A DNA stretch of 64,000 nucleotides from Anaeromicropila herbilytica (lineage in GTDB: Bacteria > Bacillota > Clostridia > Lachnospirales > Lachnospiraceae): contig NZ_AP024169.1 in the NCBI RefSeq assembly GCF_016591975.1, positions 4,971,001 to 5,035,000 of the forward strand, in the 5' to 3' direction. Of this stretch, positions 9,292-18,400 are shown one piece after another. Positions within the stretch are counted from its first letter, which is position 1. Each line of letters opens with the position of its first letter. Both the position numbers and the translations under genes were made by a program. Under the pieces are notes generated by a model. The model was not told the DNA's origin, did not search any database, and saw nothing but the letters and a program-made list of their open reading frames with translations.

Positions 9292-11640
9292 TTAATTAAC
9301 CTTCCAGATATCCTCTGCGTATTCTCTAATTGTTCTATCACTTGAGAATGTACCTGCATTTGCCATGTTAATAAAACATTTTCTTCTAAATTCATAAGTA
9401 TTTGAATAATCTTTATTTACTCTAAGCTTTGCATCAATATATGGGATTAAATCTTCTAATAAATAGTAATGATCAGCTTTATGCCAACTTGCACCTTCAA
9501 TTAATGAAGTGTAAAGTTCTTTGAACATTCCTGTTCCTTCATCATCAAAAGTTCCATCAATTAATGTATCAACAACTCTCTTGATTCTATCATTACTTTC
9601 ATATATTTTCTTTGGATTATAAGTTTCTTTTATTTTTTCAATGTCTTCAACTCTTGCACCAAAGATATAGTTATTCTCTTCTCCTGCTTGTTCTACGATT
9701 TCAACATTTGCTCCATCGAAAGTTCCAAGTGTTACTGCACCATTTAACATAAATTTCATGTTACCAGTTCCAGATGCTTCTGTTCCAGCCGTTGATATCT
9801 GTTCGGATACATCTGCTGCAGGCATAATCTTTTCTGCATAAGAAACATTATAATTAGATATAAATACAACTTTTAACTTATCATTTACTTCATCATCGTT
9901 ATCAATCATCTTAGCAATCTCATTAATGAATTTAATAATACCCTTTGCTCTAAAATATCCAGGAGCTGCTTTCGCACCAAAGATAAATGCTGTCTTATTA
10001 AATTCTTTAATTCTTCCCTCTTTTAGACCAAAGTAAATATCTAAGATTGAGAATGCATTAAGAAGTTGTCTCTTATATTCATGTAGTCTCTTAACTTGAA
10101 TATCAAAGATAAATTCAGGATTAATATCAATACCGTCTTTTTCTTTTATATAATCAGCAAGTTGTTTCTTTTTAATGATCTTAATACTATCAAATTGTTT
10201 TAACACTTCTTTATCATCTTGATATTTAAGAAGTTCTTTTAATTTATCAAGGTTTGTAATCCATGAATTACCAATCATATCAGTAATAAAACCTGATAAT
10301 TCCATATTTGCTAATGCAAGCCATCTTCTTTGAGTAATACCATTTGTCTTATTATTAAAACGTTCTGGATAGATTTCATACCATTCATGAAGTGCATCAT
10401 TTTTTAATATCTCTGTATGAATCTTTGCAACACCATTTGTTGAGTGGCTTGCATAGATTGCTAATCTTGCCATATGTATTAGGTTATTATCAATAATATT
10501 GTATTGAATCATTTCTTTTTTATCGATTCCAAGTGCAGTTAATTCTTTCACTAATTGTCTTTGGATCATGACTACATATTTATATACGTTAGGAATAACT
10601 GCTTTGAATAGATTTACATTCCATTTTTCAAGAGCTTCTGACATAACCGTATGATTTGTATAAGCAAAGGTTTCTCTTGCAATCCTTAAAGCTTTCGCAA
10701 AGGACATTCCTTCTTCTTCGATAAAGATACGAATCAATTCTGGAATTGATACTACTGGATGCGTATCATTTAATTGAATTGCATATTGAGATGAGAAATG
10801 GCTAAAATCAGTTCCGTAGGTTTTCTTATATCTCTTAACAATATCTTGTAGCGAAGCACTTGAGAAGAAATATTGTTGCTTTAATCTTAACTTCTTACCT
10901 GCATCTGTATCATCATTAGGATAAAGAACATTTGTTATTGCTTCTGCATCATTCTTTTCTTTTACTGCTTTATCATACTTTTGATCATTGAATAATTTAA
11001 AATTAAAAGTTTCTAAAGGTTCTGACTGCCAAAGTCTTAATGTATTGATTTTTGTTGCTCCGTAACCAATAACTGGAGTATCGTAAGGAACTGCATATAC
11101 AGATTGATTCTTAAAGTCTATTCTTACTCTTTCTTCTTCTTTACGAACAGACCATGGATCTCCAGCTTTTTGCCAATCATCAGCTGTTTCCATTTGGAAT
11201 CCATTTTCAAAATACTGTTCAAATAGTCCATAACGGTAACGAATACCATATCCATTCAATGTAACATTTACTGTTGCAGCTGAATCAAGGAAACAAGCTG
11301 CTAATCTTCCTAATCCACCATTACCAAGAGCTGCATCCTCAATATCCTCAAAGATTCTAATATCTAATCCATTTTCACTTGCTAGCTCTGAAAATTGATT
11401 AAATAATCCTAGGTTAAGTAAATTATTATATACTAATCTACCAATTAGGAATTCAGCTGATAAATAACATACTTTCTTACCTTTTTCATCTAGGCTCCAG
11501 TCTTGTTTAATTGTCTTTCTTGCAGCCTTTGATACTGCATTATATAGCTCAATTTTAGATGCTTCTTTGATTGTTTTACCATAATCTAATTCTAGAATGG
11601 TATATACATTGTTCTTAAAATTATTATTGTAATTTGACAT
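9292..11640 (-). CDS. glgP: Glycogen/maltodextrin phosphorylase
   Basis: Cleaves alpha-1,4-glucans with phosphate to glucose 1-phosphate. About 782 residues, normal for GT35 enzymes. Seen: CYLSAEFLIGR near residue 60, GNGGLGRLAACFLDSAA, the PLP-lysine motif EASGTGNMKFMLNGAVTLGT near 640 and a C-terminal DRTIREYAEDIW. The ATG at 11640 has GGAG six bases upstream and is preferred over an in-frame ATG at 11652 that overlaps that site. It lies 134 bases downstream of malQ, so the IS insertion in malQ could reduce its expression. Confidence 0.93.
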   Translation of the reverse strand: MSNYNNNFKNNVYTILELDYGKTIKEASKIELYNAVSKAARKTIKQDWSLDEKGKKVCYLSAEFLIGRLVYNNLLNLGLFNQFSELASENGLDIRIFEDIEDAALGNGGLGRLAACFLDSAATVNVTLNGYGIRYRYGLFEQYFENGFQMETADDWQKAGDPWSVRKEEERVRIDFKNQSVYAVPYDTPVIGYGATKINTLRLWQSEPLETFNFKLFNDQKYDKAVKEKNDAEAITNVLYPNDDTDAGKKLRLKQQYFFSSASLQDIVKRYKKTYGTDFSHFSSQYAIQLNDTHPVVSIPELIRIFIEEEGMSFAKALRIARETFAYTNHTVMSEALEKWNVNLFKAVIPNVYKYVVMIQRQLVKELTALGIDKKEMIQYNIIDNNLIHMARLAIYASHSTNGVAKIHTEILKNDALHEWYEIYPERFNNKTNGITQRRWLALANMELSGFITDMIGNSWITNLDKLKELLKYQDDKEVLKQFDSIKIIKKKQLADYIKEKDGIDINPEFIFDIQVKRLHEYKRQLLNAFSILDIYFGLKEGRIKEFNKTAFIFGAKAAPGYFRAKGIIKFINEIAKMIDNDDEVNDKLKVVFISNYNVSYAEKIMPAADVSEQISTAGTEASGTGNMKFMLNGAVTLGTFDGANVEIVEQAGEENNYIFGARVEDIEKIKETYNPKKIYESNDRIKRVVDTLIDGTFDDEGTGMFKELYTSLIEGASWHKADHYYLLEDLIPYIDAKLRVNKDYSNTYEFRRKCFINMANAGTFSSDRTIREYAEDIWKVN

Positions 11641-12652
11641 ATTCATCTCCATTCTGCTGGAACATCTCGTACTTAAGCGAATACTTAACTTCGCTCTAGC
11701 GTCCTGCTTATATAATTATATATAACTTAGTTTACAAGTTTCTAATCTAACAATATGTATTTTAATGAGTAAATCTAACGGCCATATATCATTGCCAGTC
11801 TCTTTAGATATTCTTCATGTTCTTTCTCTAATTGGCCTTCTAGAACTCTCCATCTCCAATTCTGTCCTACTGTGGAAGGTAAATTCATTCTTGCACTATT
11901 ATCTAATTTAAGAATATCCTGTGCTTGGAAGATTACAACTCCTGCAACACTTGCATATGCTGTCTTGATGATTGCATCTACTAGCTCTTTTTTGCTTTTA
12001 ATTGCTAAATATTCTAAAGCATATTTCATTTCCTTCTTATTCTTATTCTGATAGAAACCAACTAATGTTTCATTATCATGTGTTCCACCATACACAACCA
12101 TATTACTTGTGTAGTTGTGTGGTAAATGTTCATTCAAAGGATCTGAATCAAAAGCAAACTCTATAATCTTCATTCCAGGATAACCAGCACTATTAAGCAC
12201 TTTTCTAACCTCTGGAACTACTACTCCTAAATCTTCTGCAATAATTTTTTTATCACCAATGGAGGCATCAATTACATCTGTTAGCTTCTTACCTGGTCCC
12301 ATTCTCCATTTACCTTCAATGGCTGTCTGACACTCAACAGGAATGCTATAATATCTTACAACACCAATAAAATGATCAATTCGAATTACATCATATAATT
12401 TGGCGGAATGCTTCATTCGTTCTCTCCACCATAGGAAATCATGGTCCTCCATGTGTTCCCAGTGATATAGTGGATTCCCCCAACGTTGCCCATCGTCTGA
12501 AAATGCATCTGGTGGCACTCCTGCAACATTGATTGGATTCTTTCTCTCATCTAGTTCGAATAAATCTCCATTCACCCATACATCTGAACTATCAAGTGAA
12601 ACATAGAGTGGAATATCACCTATAATTTGAATTTCCTTACTATTAGCATATT

Positions 12653-12660
12653 TTTTTAAT
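12653..12660. repeat. Target site duplication, left copy (TTTTTAAT)
   Basis: Eight bases identical to 14111-14118, directly abutting the IS end. Eight-bp duplications are usual for ISL3 elements. Confidence 0.95.
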
Positions 12661-14110
12661 GGTTCTATAATAAATGTTGGGGTGTGTTAAAAACACACTT
12701 CCAACATTTTTGTTTTTATATTAAAATACATCTATATAAAGCCTCTTCACATGCCAACCGACCAAAGCTAACATTTTAAAGGAGGTATTTTATATAGATG
12801 CAATCTAATTGTAACAAAAATCTTTTAAATTTAGAAGGTGTAAAATTAAAAAGTGTGCAACACACTTTAGATGGAATTATTATCAAGATTGAAACCAATC
12901 CCAAACCTCAAATTTGTCCTTGTTGTGGAGCTGGAACATCTAAAATACACGATTATCGTTGGCAGAAAATTAAAGACTTACCTTTTCAGTTGTCCAATGC
13001 TTATTTATTGTTAAGAAAACGAAGATATGTATGTTCTTGTGGTAAACGTTTTTACGAGAAATATAGTTTTATAGCTAAATATCAGCAACGTACAACACGA
13101 CTATCCTTCAAAATTGTTGAATTGCTTCGTTCAACCAACAGTATTAAATATGTTGCTTCCCAAACTAATGTCTCAATGAATACAGTAATACGTATTCTTG
13201 ATACACTCTCGTATGATAAACCACATATTCCTCAATGCATTTCAATTGATGAATTTAAAGGGAATGCTGGTGATTCCAAATATCAATGTATTCTGGTGGA
13301 TGCAAAGAAAAAATGTATTCTTGATATTTTACCGGATCGTACTCAGTCCCATCTTATTGAGTATTTTAAATCTTGCAGTCGTGATGAAAGATATCGTGTT
13401 AAATTTTTTATTTCTGATATGTGGCAACCTTATATAGATCTTGCCAAAACATTCTTTCCTAATGCCACAATCATCGTAGATAAATATCACTACATTCGTC
13501 AGGTTTCCTGGGCAATTGAAAGTGTTCGTAAACGTTTACAAGCATCCATGACACCAACTCTTAGAAAGTACTATAAGCGAAGTAGAAAACTTATACTGAC
13601 TCGATATTCTAAATTAAAAGATGACAACAAAAAAGCCTGTGATTTAATGCTACAATACAGTGATGATTTACGACTAGCTCACAGGTTAAAAGAATGGTTC
13701 TATGAAATATGTCAGAGTAATAGCTATACATATCAAAGAACTGAATTTTGGGAGTGGGTAAAAAGTGCTGAAAGCTCTGGATTACACGAATTTGAAGCAT
13801 GTGCAAAAACATATAGACGCTGGTCTGAGTATATACTTAATGCCTTTAAGTATGGATATACAAATGGACCTACGGAAGGATTCAATAATAAAATCAAAGT
13901 ACTAAAAAGAAGTTCTTATGGTGTACGTAATTTCGAAAGATTTCGTACACGTATCATTCACAGTTCTATGTAAAAAAATGGTCGGTTTTCAAGAGGCTTA
14001 TTTGTCATGCAAAAAAACATCTATTATAGAACCTAGTCATAAAAATAGCTCTATTGTCAGTGTTAGTGCGGGTGCAACGCACCTCACACCCCAACACTTG
14101 ACAAAGAGCC
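12661..14110 (+). mobile_element. ISL3-family insertion sequence, 1450 bp
   Basis: Starts GGTTCTATAATAAATGTTGG and ends (reverse complement) GGCTCTTTGTCAAGTGTTGG. The terminal 26 bases match at 20 positions, including 12 in a row (TGTTGGGGTGTG). It is flanked by the perfect duplication TTTTTAAT and carries one transposase gene opposite to malQ. Each end also forms a hairpin (12673-12708 and 14060-14097) that could block outside transcription. Inside these are subterminal inverted repeats around 12736-12764 and 13979-14001. Confidence 0.95.
12798..13973 (+). CDS. tnp: ISL3-family transposase
   Basis: 391 residues, full length for the family. N-terminal zinc-binding segment (CPCCG ... CSCGKRF, residues 38-75), a helix-turn-helix (NSIKYVASQTNVSMNTVIRI), and a DDE core: Asp in CISIDEFKG (about 151), Asp in FISDMWQPY (about 206) and Glu in GPTEGFNNKIKVLKR (about 360). 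The ATG is preceded by AAAGGAGG. The gene appears intact, so the element may still move. Confidence 0.95.
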   Translation: MQSNCNKNLLNLEGVKLKSVQHTLDGIIIKIETNPKPQICPCCGAGTSKIHDYRWQKIKDLPFQLSNAYLLLRKRRYVCSCGKRFYEKYSFIAKYQQRTTRLSFKIVELLRSTNSIKYVASQTNVSMNTVIRILDTLSYDKPHIPQCISIDEFKGNAGDSKYQCILVDAKKKCILDILPDRTQSHLIEYFKSCSRDERYRVKFFISDMWQPYIDLAKTFFPNATIIVDKYHYIRQVSWAIESVRKRLQASMTPTLRKYYKRSRKLILTRYSKLKDDNKKACDLMLQYSDDLRLAHRLKEWFYEICQSNSYTYQRTEFWEWVKSAESSGLHEFEACAKTYRRWSEYILNAFKYGYTNGPTEGFNNKIKVLKRSSYGVRNFERFRTRIIHSSM

Positions 14111-14118
14111 TTTTTAAT
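14111..14118. repeat. Target site duplication, right copy (TTTTTAAT)
   Basis: Identical to 12653-12660. It fixes the right boundary of the IS at 14110. Confidence 0.95.
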
Positions 14119-14754
14119 TGATACCATTGTTTATAAAATAGGTATTGAAGGAATTTAAAAAAATCAATTTCCTCTTTCAATAAACTCTGATATTCTACAA
14201 TTGCACTTTCTTCTCGGTAACGAATTTCCTCTTCCCATTGAAGCCATTCTTTATTATCAAAGTGAAATTTAAGCGCCATATAAAAAGAATAATCTTCTAA
14301 CCAATAGGAGTTCTCATTACAAAACTCACTATATTCATTTTCTATTTGATATTTGCTTCTCTTAAAAGCAATCTTAAGAACTTCAAATCTACTATTAAAT
14401 AATGCTTCATAGTCTATGTATTGCTTATGTGTTCCCCATTCGTAGTTGTTAACTTCTTCTTTTTCTAAAAGCTTATCCTCAATTAAAATATCTAAATCGA
14501 TAAAATAAGGATTTCCCGCAAATGCTGAAAAAGACTGATATGGACTATCTCCAAAACTAGTTGGTCCAACAGGCAATACCTGCCAGTACTTTTGTCCTGC
14601 TCTTTCAAGAAAATCAACAAATTGGTACGCTTTCTTACCCAGTGTACCTATACCATATGGAGAAGGTAGACTACTAATTGGAAGTAAAATTCCTGCACCT
14701 CTTTTTAATTGCAAGTGATTTTTAGTTTTCATAACTTGCCACCTCTCTATATAT

Positions 14755-14772
14755 TTTCGAGAACTTTCGAAA
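14755..14772. promoter_or_regulatory. Candidate LacI-family operator
   Basis: TTTCGA-GAACTT-TCGAAA, a perfect inverted repeat just downstream of the malQ -10 box and 22 bases before the malQ ATG. Position over the transcription start fits repression by the divergently encoded LacI-type protein. Confidence 0.6.
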
Positions 14773-14782
14773 TGTTATAGAT

Positions 14783-14811
14783 AGAATAGCATTTTATTTG
14801 TAATTTGTCAA
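14783..14811 (-). promoter_or_regulatory. Sigma-A promoter of the mal operon
   Basis: On the minus strand TTGACA, a 17-bp spacer, TATTCT. It is a near-consensus promoter, and the start site would fall within a few bases of the candidate operator. Confidence 0.75.
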
Positions 14812-15117
14812 CAGGTTTTTCCATCTAATTAGTTAATTTTTATAGAATCTTATTTTTTATAGTTTGCATTTTGTTTAATTTACATAATACACGGTTTATC
14901 TGCATTTTTATCTTATTCTTTTTTATATCAATTACGAGTTATAGAATGTTATTTCTTTCATTACTTTATGATTAGCGTCTAATAAATAGTATCTTAAATA
15001 TTATTGAAACAAAAATGATCCTATAAAAACTACCCAATTACCTATTTCTAAAGTCTAAAAATACTGTAAATAGATGCTGTAAATATGTATAAATTTTCAT
15101 ATATAACTTTTCTCATC

Positions 15118-15146
15118 TTGCAAAAGATTCTTAAGAGGTTTATACT
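15118..15146 (+). promoter_or_regulatory. Sigma-A promoter of the LacI-type regulator
   Basis: TTGCAA, a 17-bp spacer, TATACT, 33 bases before the start codon. The 306 bases between this and the divergent mal promoter are A+T rich with no gene or further clear site seen. Confidence 0.7.
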
Positions 15147-15179
15147 TTATACTTAGAAAAGTATTATAGGAGGGCTATT

Positions 15180-16181
15180 TTGGCTACGATAAAAGACATT
15201 GCAAATAAGCTTGGCATTGCCGTGAGTACAGTTTCAAAAGGGTTGAATGGCGCTAGCGATATCAGTGATGAAATGAGACAACTTGTACTGGATACTGCCG
15301 TTGAGATGGGTTATGCCAGTAAGAAAATGAGAACTAAAGGTACAAGAAAAGTATGTATTTTAATAGAAAATATGGACTATGAAAATATTGATCAGTTTGG
15401 TTACGAGATTATCGTAGGATTCAAACTATCCGCTGCCAGAAGACATTGGGATGTCTCTGTAATTCCAACCAATCTTAATATGCAAACTGAGGAAAAATAT
15501 GATACCTATATGCTTAAGAACGGATTTAGTGGTGCCTTCTTACTTGGTTTTGCTCTTCATGATGACTGGGTAAAGCAATTATCTAAGACAAGCGTACCAA
15601 CTGTATTATTAGATAATCACATTGAAGCAAACTATCATGTTGGAAGTGTTGCAACAGACAGTTTCGAAGGAATTGGACTTGCAGTGAGCCACTTGGTAGA
15701 TTTGGGTCATAAGAATATCGCGATGTTGAACGGTTCTAAGAACTCCCTTGTTTCTCAACAACGTCAACAGGCCTTTATTCAAAGTATGAAGATATGTGGT
15801 CTAGAACCAAATGAAAAATTAATGGAATATGGCTATTACGTTCCAGACTGTGCAAAATATCACGTTCCTACATTTCTAGAAAATGGAGCTACTGCAATAA
15901 TCTGTGCCAGTGACTTAATTGCATCCGGTGTAATATCTGAATTAACCAAAAATGGTATACGTGTTCCAGAAGACGTTAGCGTAATTGGATTTGATGATCT
16001 TCCTATTGCTAGTCACCTTTCTCCAGCACTTACTACGATTCGCCAGGACCGAATCGACCTAGGTAAAAGTGCATTCTTACTACTTGACGGTCTTGTTCAT
16101 GACGTTACAATCAGTAAAATGTTACTACGTGCGAAATTTATTCAAAGAGCATCTACTGGAGAATGTAAGAATAAAAATTAG
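15180..16181 (+). CDS. LacI-family transcriptional regulator (probable MalR)
   Basis: 333 residues. N-terminal helix-turn-helix TIKDIANKLGIAVSTVSKGL with hinge helix, then a periplasmic-binding-protein-like sensor (VIGFDDLPIASHLSPALTTI near residue 270). The start is TTG with ATAGGAGGG seven bases upstream. It is divergent from malQ, whose promoter carries a matching inverted repeat, so control of maltodextrin use is the likely role. The ligand cannot be read from the sequence. Confidence 0.85.
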   Translation: MATIKDIANKLGIAVSTVSKGLNGASDISDEMRQLVLDTAVEMGYASKKMRTKGTRKVCILIENMDYENIDQFGYEIIVGFKLSAARRHWDVSVIPTNLNMQTEEKYDTYMLKNGFSGAFLLGFALHDDWVKQLSKTSVPTVLLDNHIEANYHVGSVATDSFEGIGLAVSHLVDLGHKNIAMLNGSKNSLVSQQRQQAFIQSMKICGLEPNEKLMEYGYYVPDCAKYHVPTFLENGATAIICASDLIASGVISELTKNGIRVPEDVSVIGFDDLPIASHLSPALTTIRQDRIDLGKSAFLLLDGLVHDVTISKMLLRAKFIQRASTGECKNKN

Positions 16182-16252
16182 ATTACATTCTACAAAGTAT
16201 CTATCATCCATGTGTTGGACTAGTTCATACACATTATAGAAATGAATAAATA

Positions 16253-16294
16253 AAACTCCTTATAGGATAATAATCTATACCCTATAAGGAGTTT
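16253..16294. terminator. Bidirectional terminator, lacI-type gene / fliS
   Basis: AAACTCCTTATAGG at 16253-16266 pairs exactly with 16281-16294 (14 bp), followed by ATTTTTA on the plus strand and preceded by an A-rich run. It sits between convergent genes. Confidence 0.85.
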
Positions 16295-16311
16295 ATTTTT
16301 ATGACTTCTTT

Positions 16312-16791
16312 TTATGCTTTAAACCCTCTAGAACCTTCTTGTATATCAAAGAAAGACTCATTTAGAGTTCCTTTTCCATATGTTAATCCAGCATATATTT
16401 TTTGTGAATTCTGCATAATTGGACCAGAAGTATCTTCTTTGGCAACTCCTTCAAATCCAACCCTTAAGGAACTCATTACTTTTTTTACAGTCGATAATGT
16501 TTCTATCTCTCTTTTTATGATTGCTGTAATAATTTTTTTATTGGCATAAATATATAATTGAACCAAATCTAATGCCATTACATACTTGTAATCTAATGTT
16601 CCCATCAATTCATTTAAAAATTTTTGTGCGTGCTTTAGGTCATGTTCAAACGTATCTATATCCCCATCGTTATATGCTTTTTCTGCAGTTTCAAGGTCCT
16701 CTAGAATAACATCATACATTACTAAGACAAGGTCACTTCGTGAACCCTGTGTTACTCTTGCTGTATAGATTTGTAAAGATTCTTTATTCAC
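16312..16791 (-). CDS. fliS: Flagellin export chaperone FliS
   Basis: 159 residues, mostly helical, starting at GTG 16791 with AGGAG upstream. MNKESLQIYTARVTQGSRSD and LVLVMYDVILEDLETAEKAY match the FliS N-terminus (tyrosine-rich start, then L-x-x-x-L-Y-D). FliS binds the flagellin C-terminus to prevent premature polymerisation. It is encoded right after flagellin, as expected, and ends about 30 residues longer than the shortest FliS proteins. Confidence 0.85.
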   Translation of the reverse strand: MNKESLQIYTARVTQGSRSDLVLVMYDVILEDLETAEKAYNDGDIDTFEHDLKHAQKFLNELMGTLDYKYVMALDLVQLYIYANKKIITAIIKREIETLSTVKKVMSSLRVGFEGVAKEDTSGPIMQNSQKIYAGLTYGKGTLNESFFDIQEGSRGFKA

Positions 16792-16896
16792 ATTTACTCC
16801 TATCCACGTGCATTCACACGTACGTAAAACCAGACTTCTTGCTTTAATTATCGTATAAATTTAACTACTATATATAATATTTATTCGCAATAAATC

Positions 16897-16932
16897 AACT
16901 ATTAACCTTGTAATAACTATTAACCTTGTAAT
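16897..16932 (-). repeat. 18-bp perfect tandem duplication over the flagellin stop codon
   Basis: AACTATTAACCTTGTAAT occurs twice in direct succession (16897-16914 and 16915-16932). It duplicates the last flagellin codons plus the stop, so the second copy is untranslated. Confidence 0.9.
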
Positions 16933-18362
16933 AGGGTTAATATTGTCTGTGGTCTTTGATTTGCCTGAGTAAGAACAGATGTACCAGCTTGAGATAATAC
17001 TTGCATTTGTGTATATTCTGCCATTTCTTCAGCCATATCTGTATCTTCAATACGTGATAATGCTTCTGTTAAGTTTTCGCTTGTTGTATCTAAGTTTGTA
17101 ATTGCATGATCAAGACGGTTCTGATAAGCACCTAACTTGGAACGAACATCCGATACCTTTGCTAATGCTGCATCTAAATCTGATAAAGCCTTGGATGCAC
17201 TATCCCCTGTCATCAGATTAATATCATCAATACCTAATGTCTTAGGTGATACTTCTGGAATTGTAATATCCATGGTTTGATCTTCATTTGCTCCTACCTG
17301 AAGAGTTAATTGACCGATATCAAGAACGGTATAGGTAATTGTTGATGGTGTTGAACCTGATGAATTTGCAGCACCATTATAAGCTTCTACTTCCATCTCA
17401 AATCCTTCTCGGTCTGTTACCTTAATAACATTACCACTTGTAGTTAATGTGGCAGTGGTGTCAAATCCTCCTACCATAGTTGCTTTTACATCTGAACCAG
17501 TATCACTTACATGTGTAGAAGCTGTGAAACCAAGTTTACTAGCTAATGTAGCACTATCAAAATTGACATCAATTTTTTGATCAGAACCATAAAAATCTGT
17601 TTCAAATTTAAATTGTTTTGCATTAGCATAAGTAGTCTCAACTCCAGAAGTATCCAAAGCAGTAAAATTAATATTTAACATGTCACAAGTATTTCTTACT
17701 TGATCATATACAGAAGCATAAGTATCTGTAGAATTTACTTCCACATCAAATCCATTAATAGTGATCTTTCCTGAAACTCCAATAGGATTATTTAAATTTG
17801 GTGATGTAGCTAAAGTAGTATCACTCTGTTTGCTTGCTTTTGTTGCATCAAGTGCGATACTTATTTTATAATCCTTAGCCGCAACTTCATCTGATACGGA
17901 TACTATTTTAGAAGTGTTAGAATTAGAGAATGATCTTCTATCCAAATCACCATTTAATATATTCTTTGTATTAAATTCAGTGGTATCTGAGATTCTTTGA
18001 ATCTCTTTATTTAATTGATCAACCTCTTTTTGCATTGCAGAACGATCACTAGTTGTATTAGTATCATTTGCCGCTTGTACTGATAATTCTCTCATTCTTT
18101 GCATCATTGATTGAACTTCTTGAAGCGCACCTTCCGCCGTTTGAACAACAGAGATACCATCTGCTGCGTTTCTAGAAGCTTGATCTAATGCATTAATTTG
18201 AACTTGCATCTTTCTTGATATTGCCATTCCTGCTGCATCGTCTGCAGCACGATTTAATTTATATCCTGATGATAATCGTTCTATGCTTGTTGTTAATCGC
18301 TTTTCTGTCTTTCCTAATTGTGTATTTGCTTTTAAAGCGGATATATTATGATTAATTCTCAT
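16920..18362 (-). CDS. fliC: Flagellin
   Basis: 480 residues. N-terminal D0/D1 (MRINHNISALKANTQLGKTE, SIERLSSGYKLNRAADDAAG) and C-terminal D0/D1 (LSRIEDTDMAEEMAEYTQMQ, then QANQRPQTILTLLQG) are canonical. The middle 200 residues form the variable surface domain. The ATG follows AAAGGTGA within a 38-bp gap after the large FliK-like gene, so the two probably share the upstream sigma-D-like promoter, with fliS last. Main subunit of the flagellar filament. Confidence 0.97.
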   Translation of the reverse strand: MRINHNISALKANTQLGKTEKRLTTSIERLSSGYKLNRAADDAAGMAISRKMQVQINALDQASRNAADGISVVQTAEGALQEVQSMMQRMRELSVQAANDTNTTSDRSAMQKEVDQLNKEIQRISDTTEFNTKNILNGDLDRRSFSNSNTSKIVSVSDEVAAKDYKISIALDATKASKQSDTTLATSPNLNNPIGVSGKITINGFDVEVNSTDTYASVYDQVRNTCDMLNINFTALDTSGVETTYANAKQFKFETDFYGSDQKIDVNFDSATLASKLGFTASTHVSDTGSDVKATMVGGFDTTATLTTSGNVIKVTDREGFEMEVEAYNGAANSSGSTPSTITYTVLDIGQLTLQVGANEDQTMDITIPEVSPKTLGIDDINLMTGDSASKALSDLDAALAKVSDVRSKLGAYQNRLDHAITNLDTTSENLTEALSRIEDTDMAEEMAEYTQMQVLSQAGTSVLTQANQRPQTILTLLQG

Positions 18363-18400
18363 ATTTGCGTCACCTTTCTCTACTCGTCTTAAGTTATCAA

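Larger units (their letters stand above)
11775..14732 (-). pseudogene. malQ: 4-alpha-glucanotransferase (MalQ), disrupted by an ISL3 element
   Basis: The N-terminal part (14732 to about 14111) and C-terminal part (12660 to 11775) are separated by the IS at 12661-14110. Removing the IS plus one 8-bp duplication (1458 bp, a multiple of 3) restores one frame of 499 codons, the normal MalQ length, reading WYQLKKYANSKEIQIIGDIP across the joint. All catalytic residues lie in the distal part: RIDHF (nucleophile), AEDLG (acid/base) and GTHDNET. MalQ moves glucan units between maltodextrins. Neither fragment should be active. The distal ORF could restart at 12575 but begins inside the catalytic barrel. 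Confidence 0.93.

Noticed and set aside
11775..12575. Stand-alone gene starting at 12575 for the distal glucanotransferase part
   Set aside because: The coding signal continues upstream of 12575 (GDIPLYVSLDSSDVW) to the IS border. It is the distal half of the split malQ.
13914..14034. Alternative right end of the IS at about 14033, based on the inverted copy of the left tip
   Set aside because: No target duplication there. The end at 14110 gives a perfect 8-bp duplication and restores the malQ frame.
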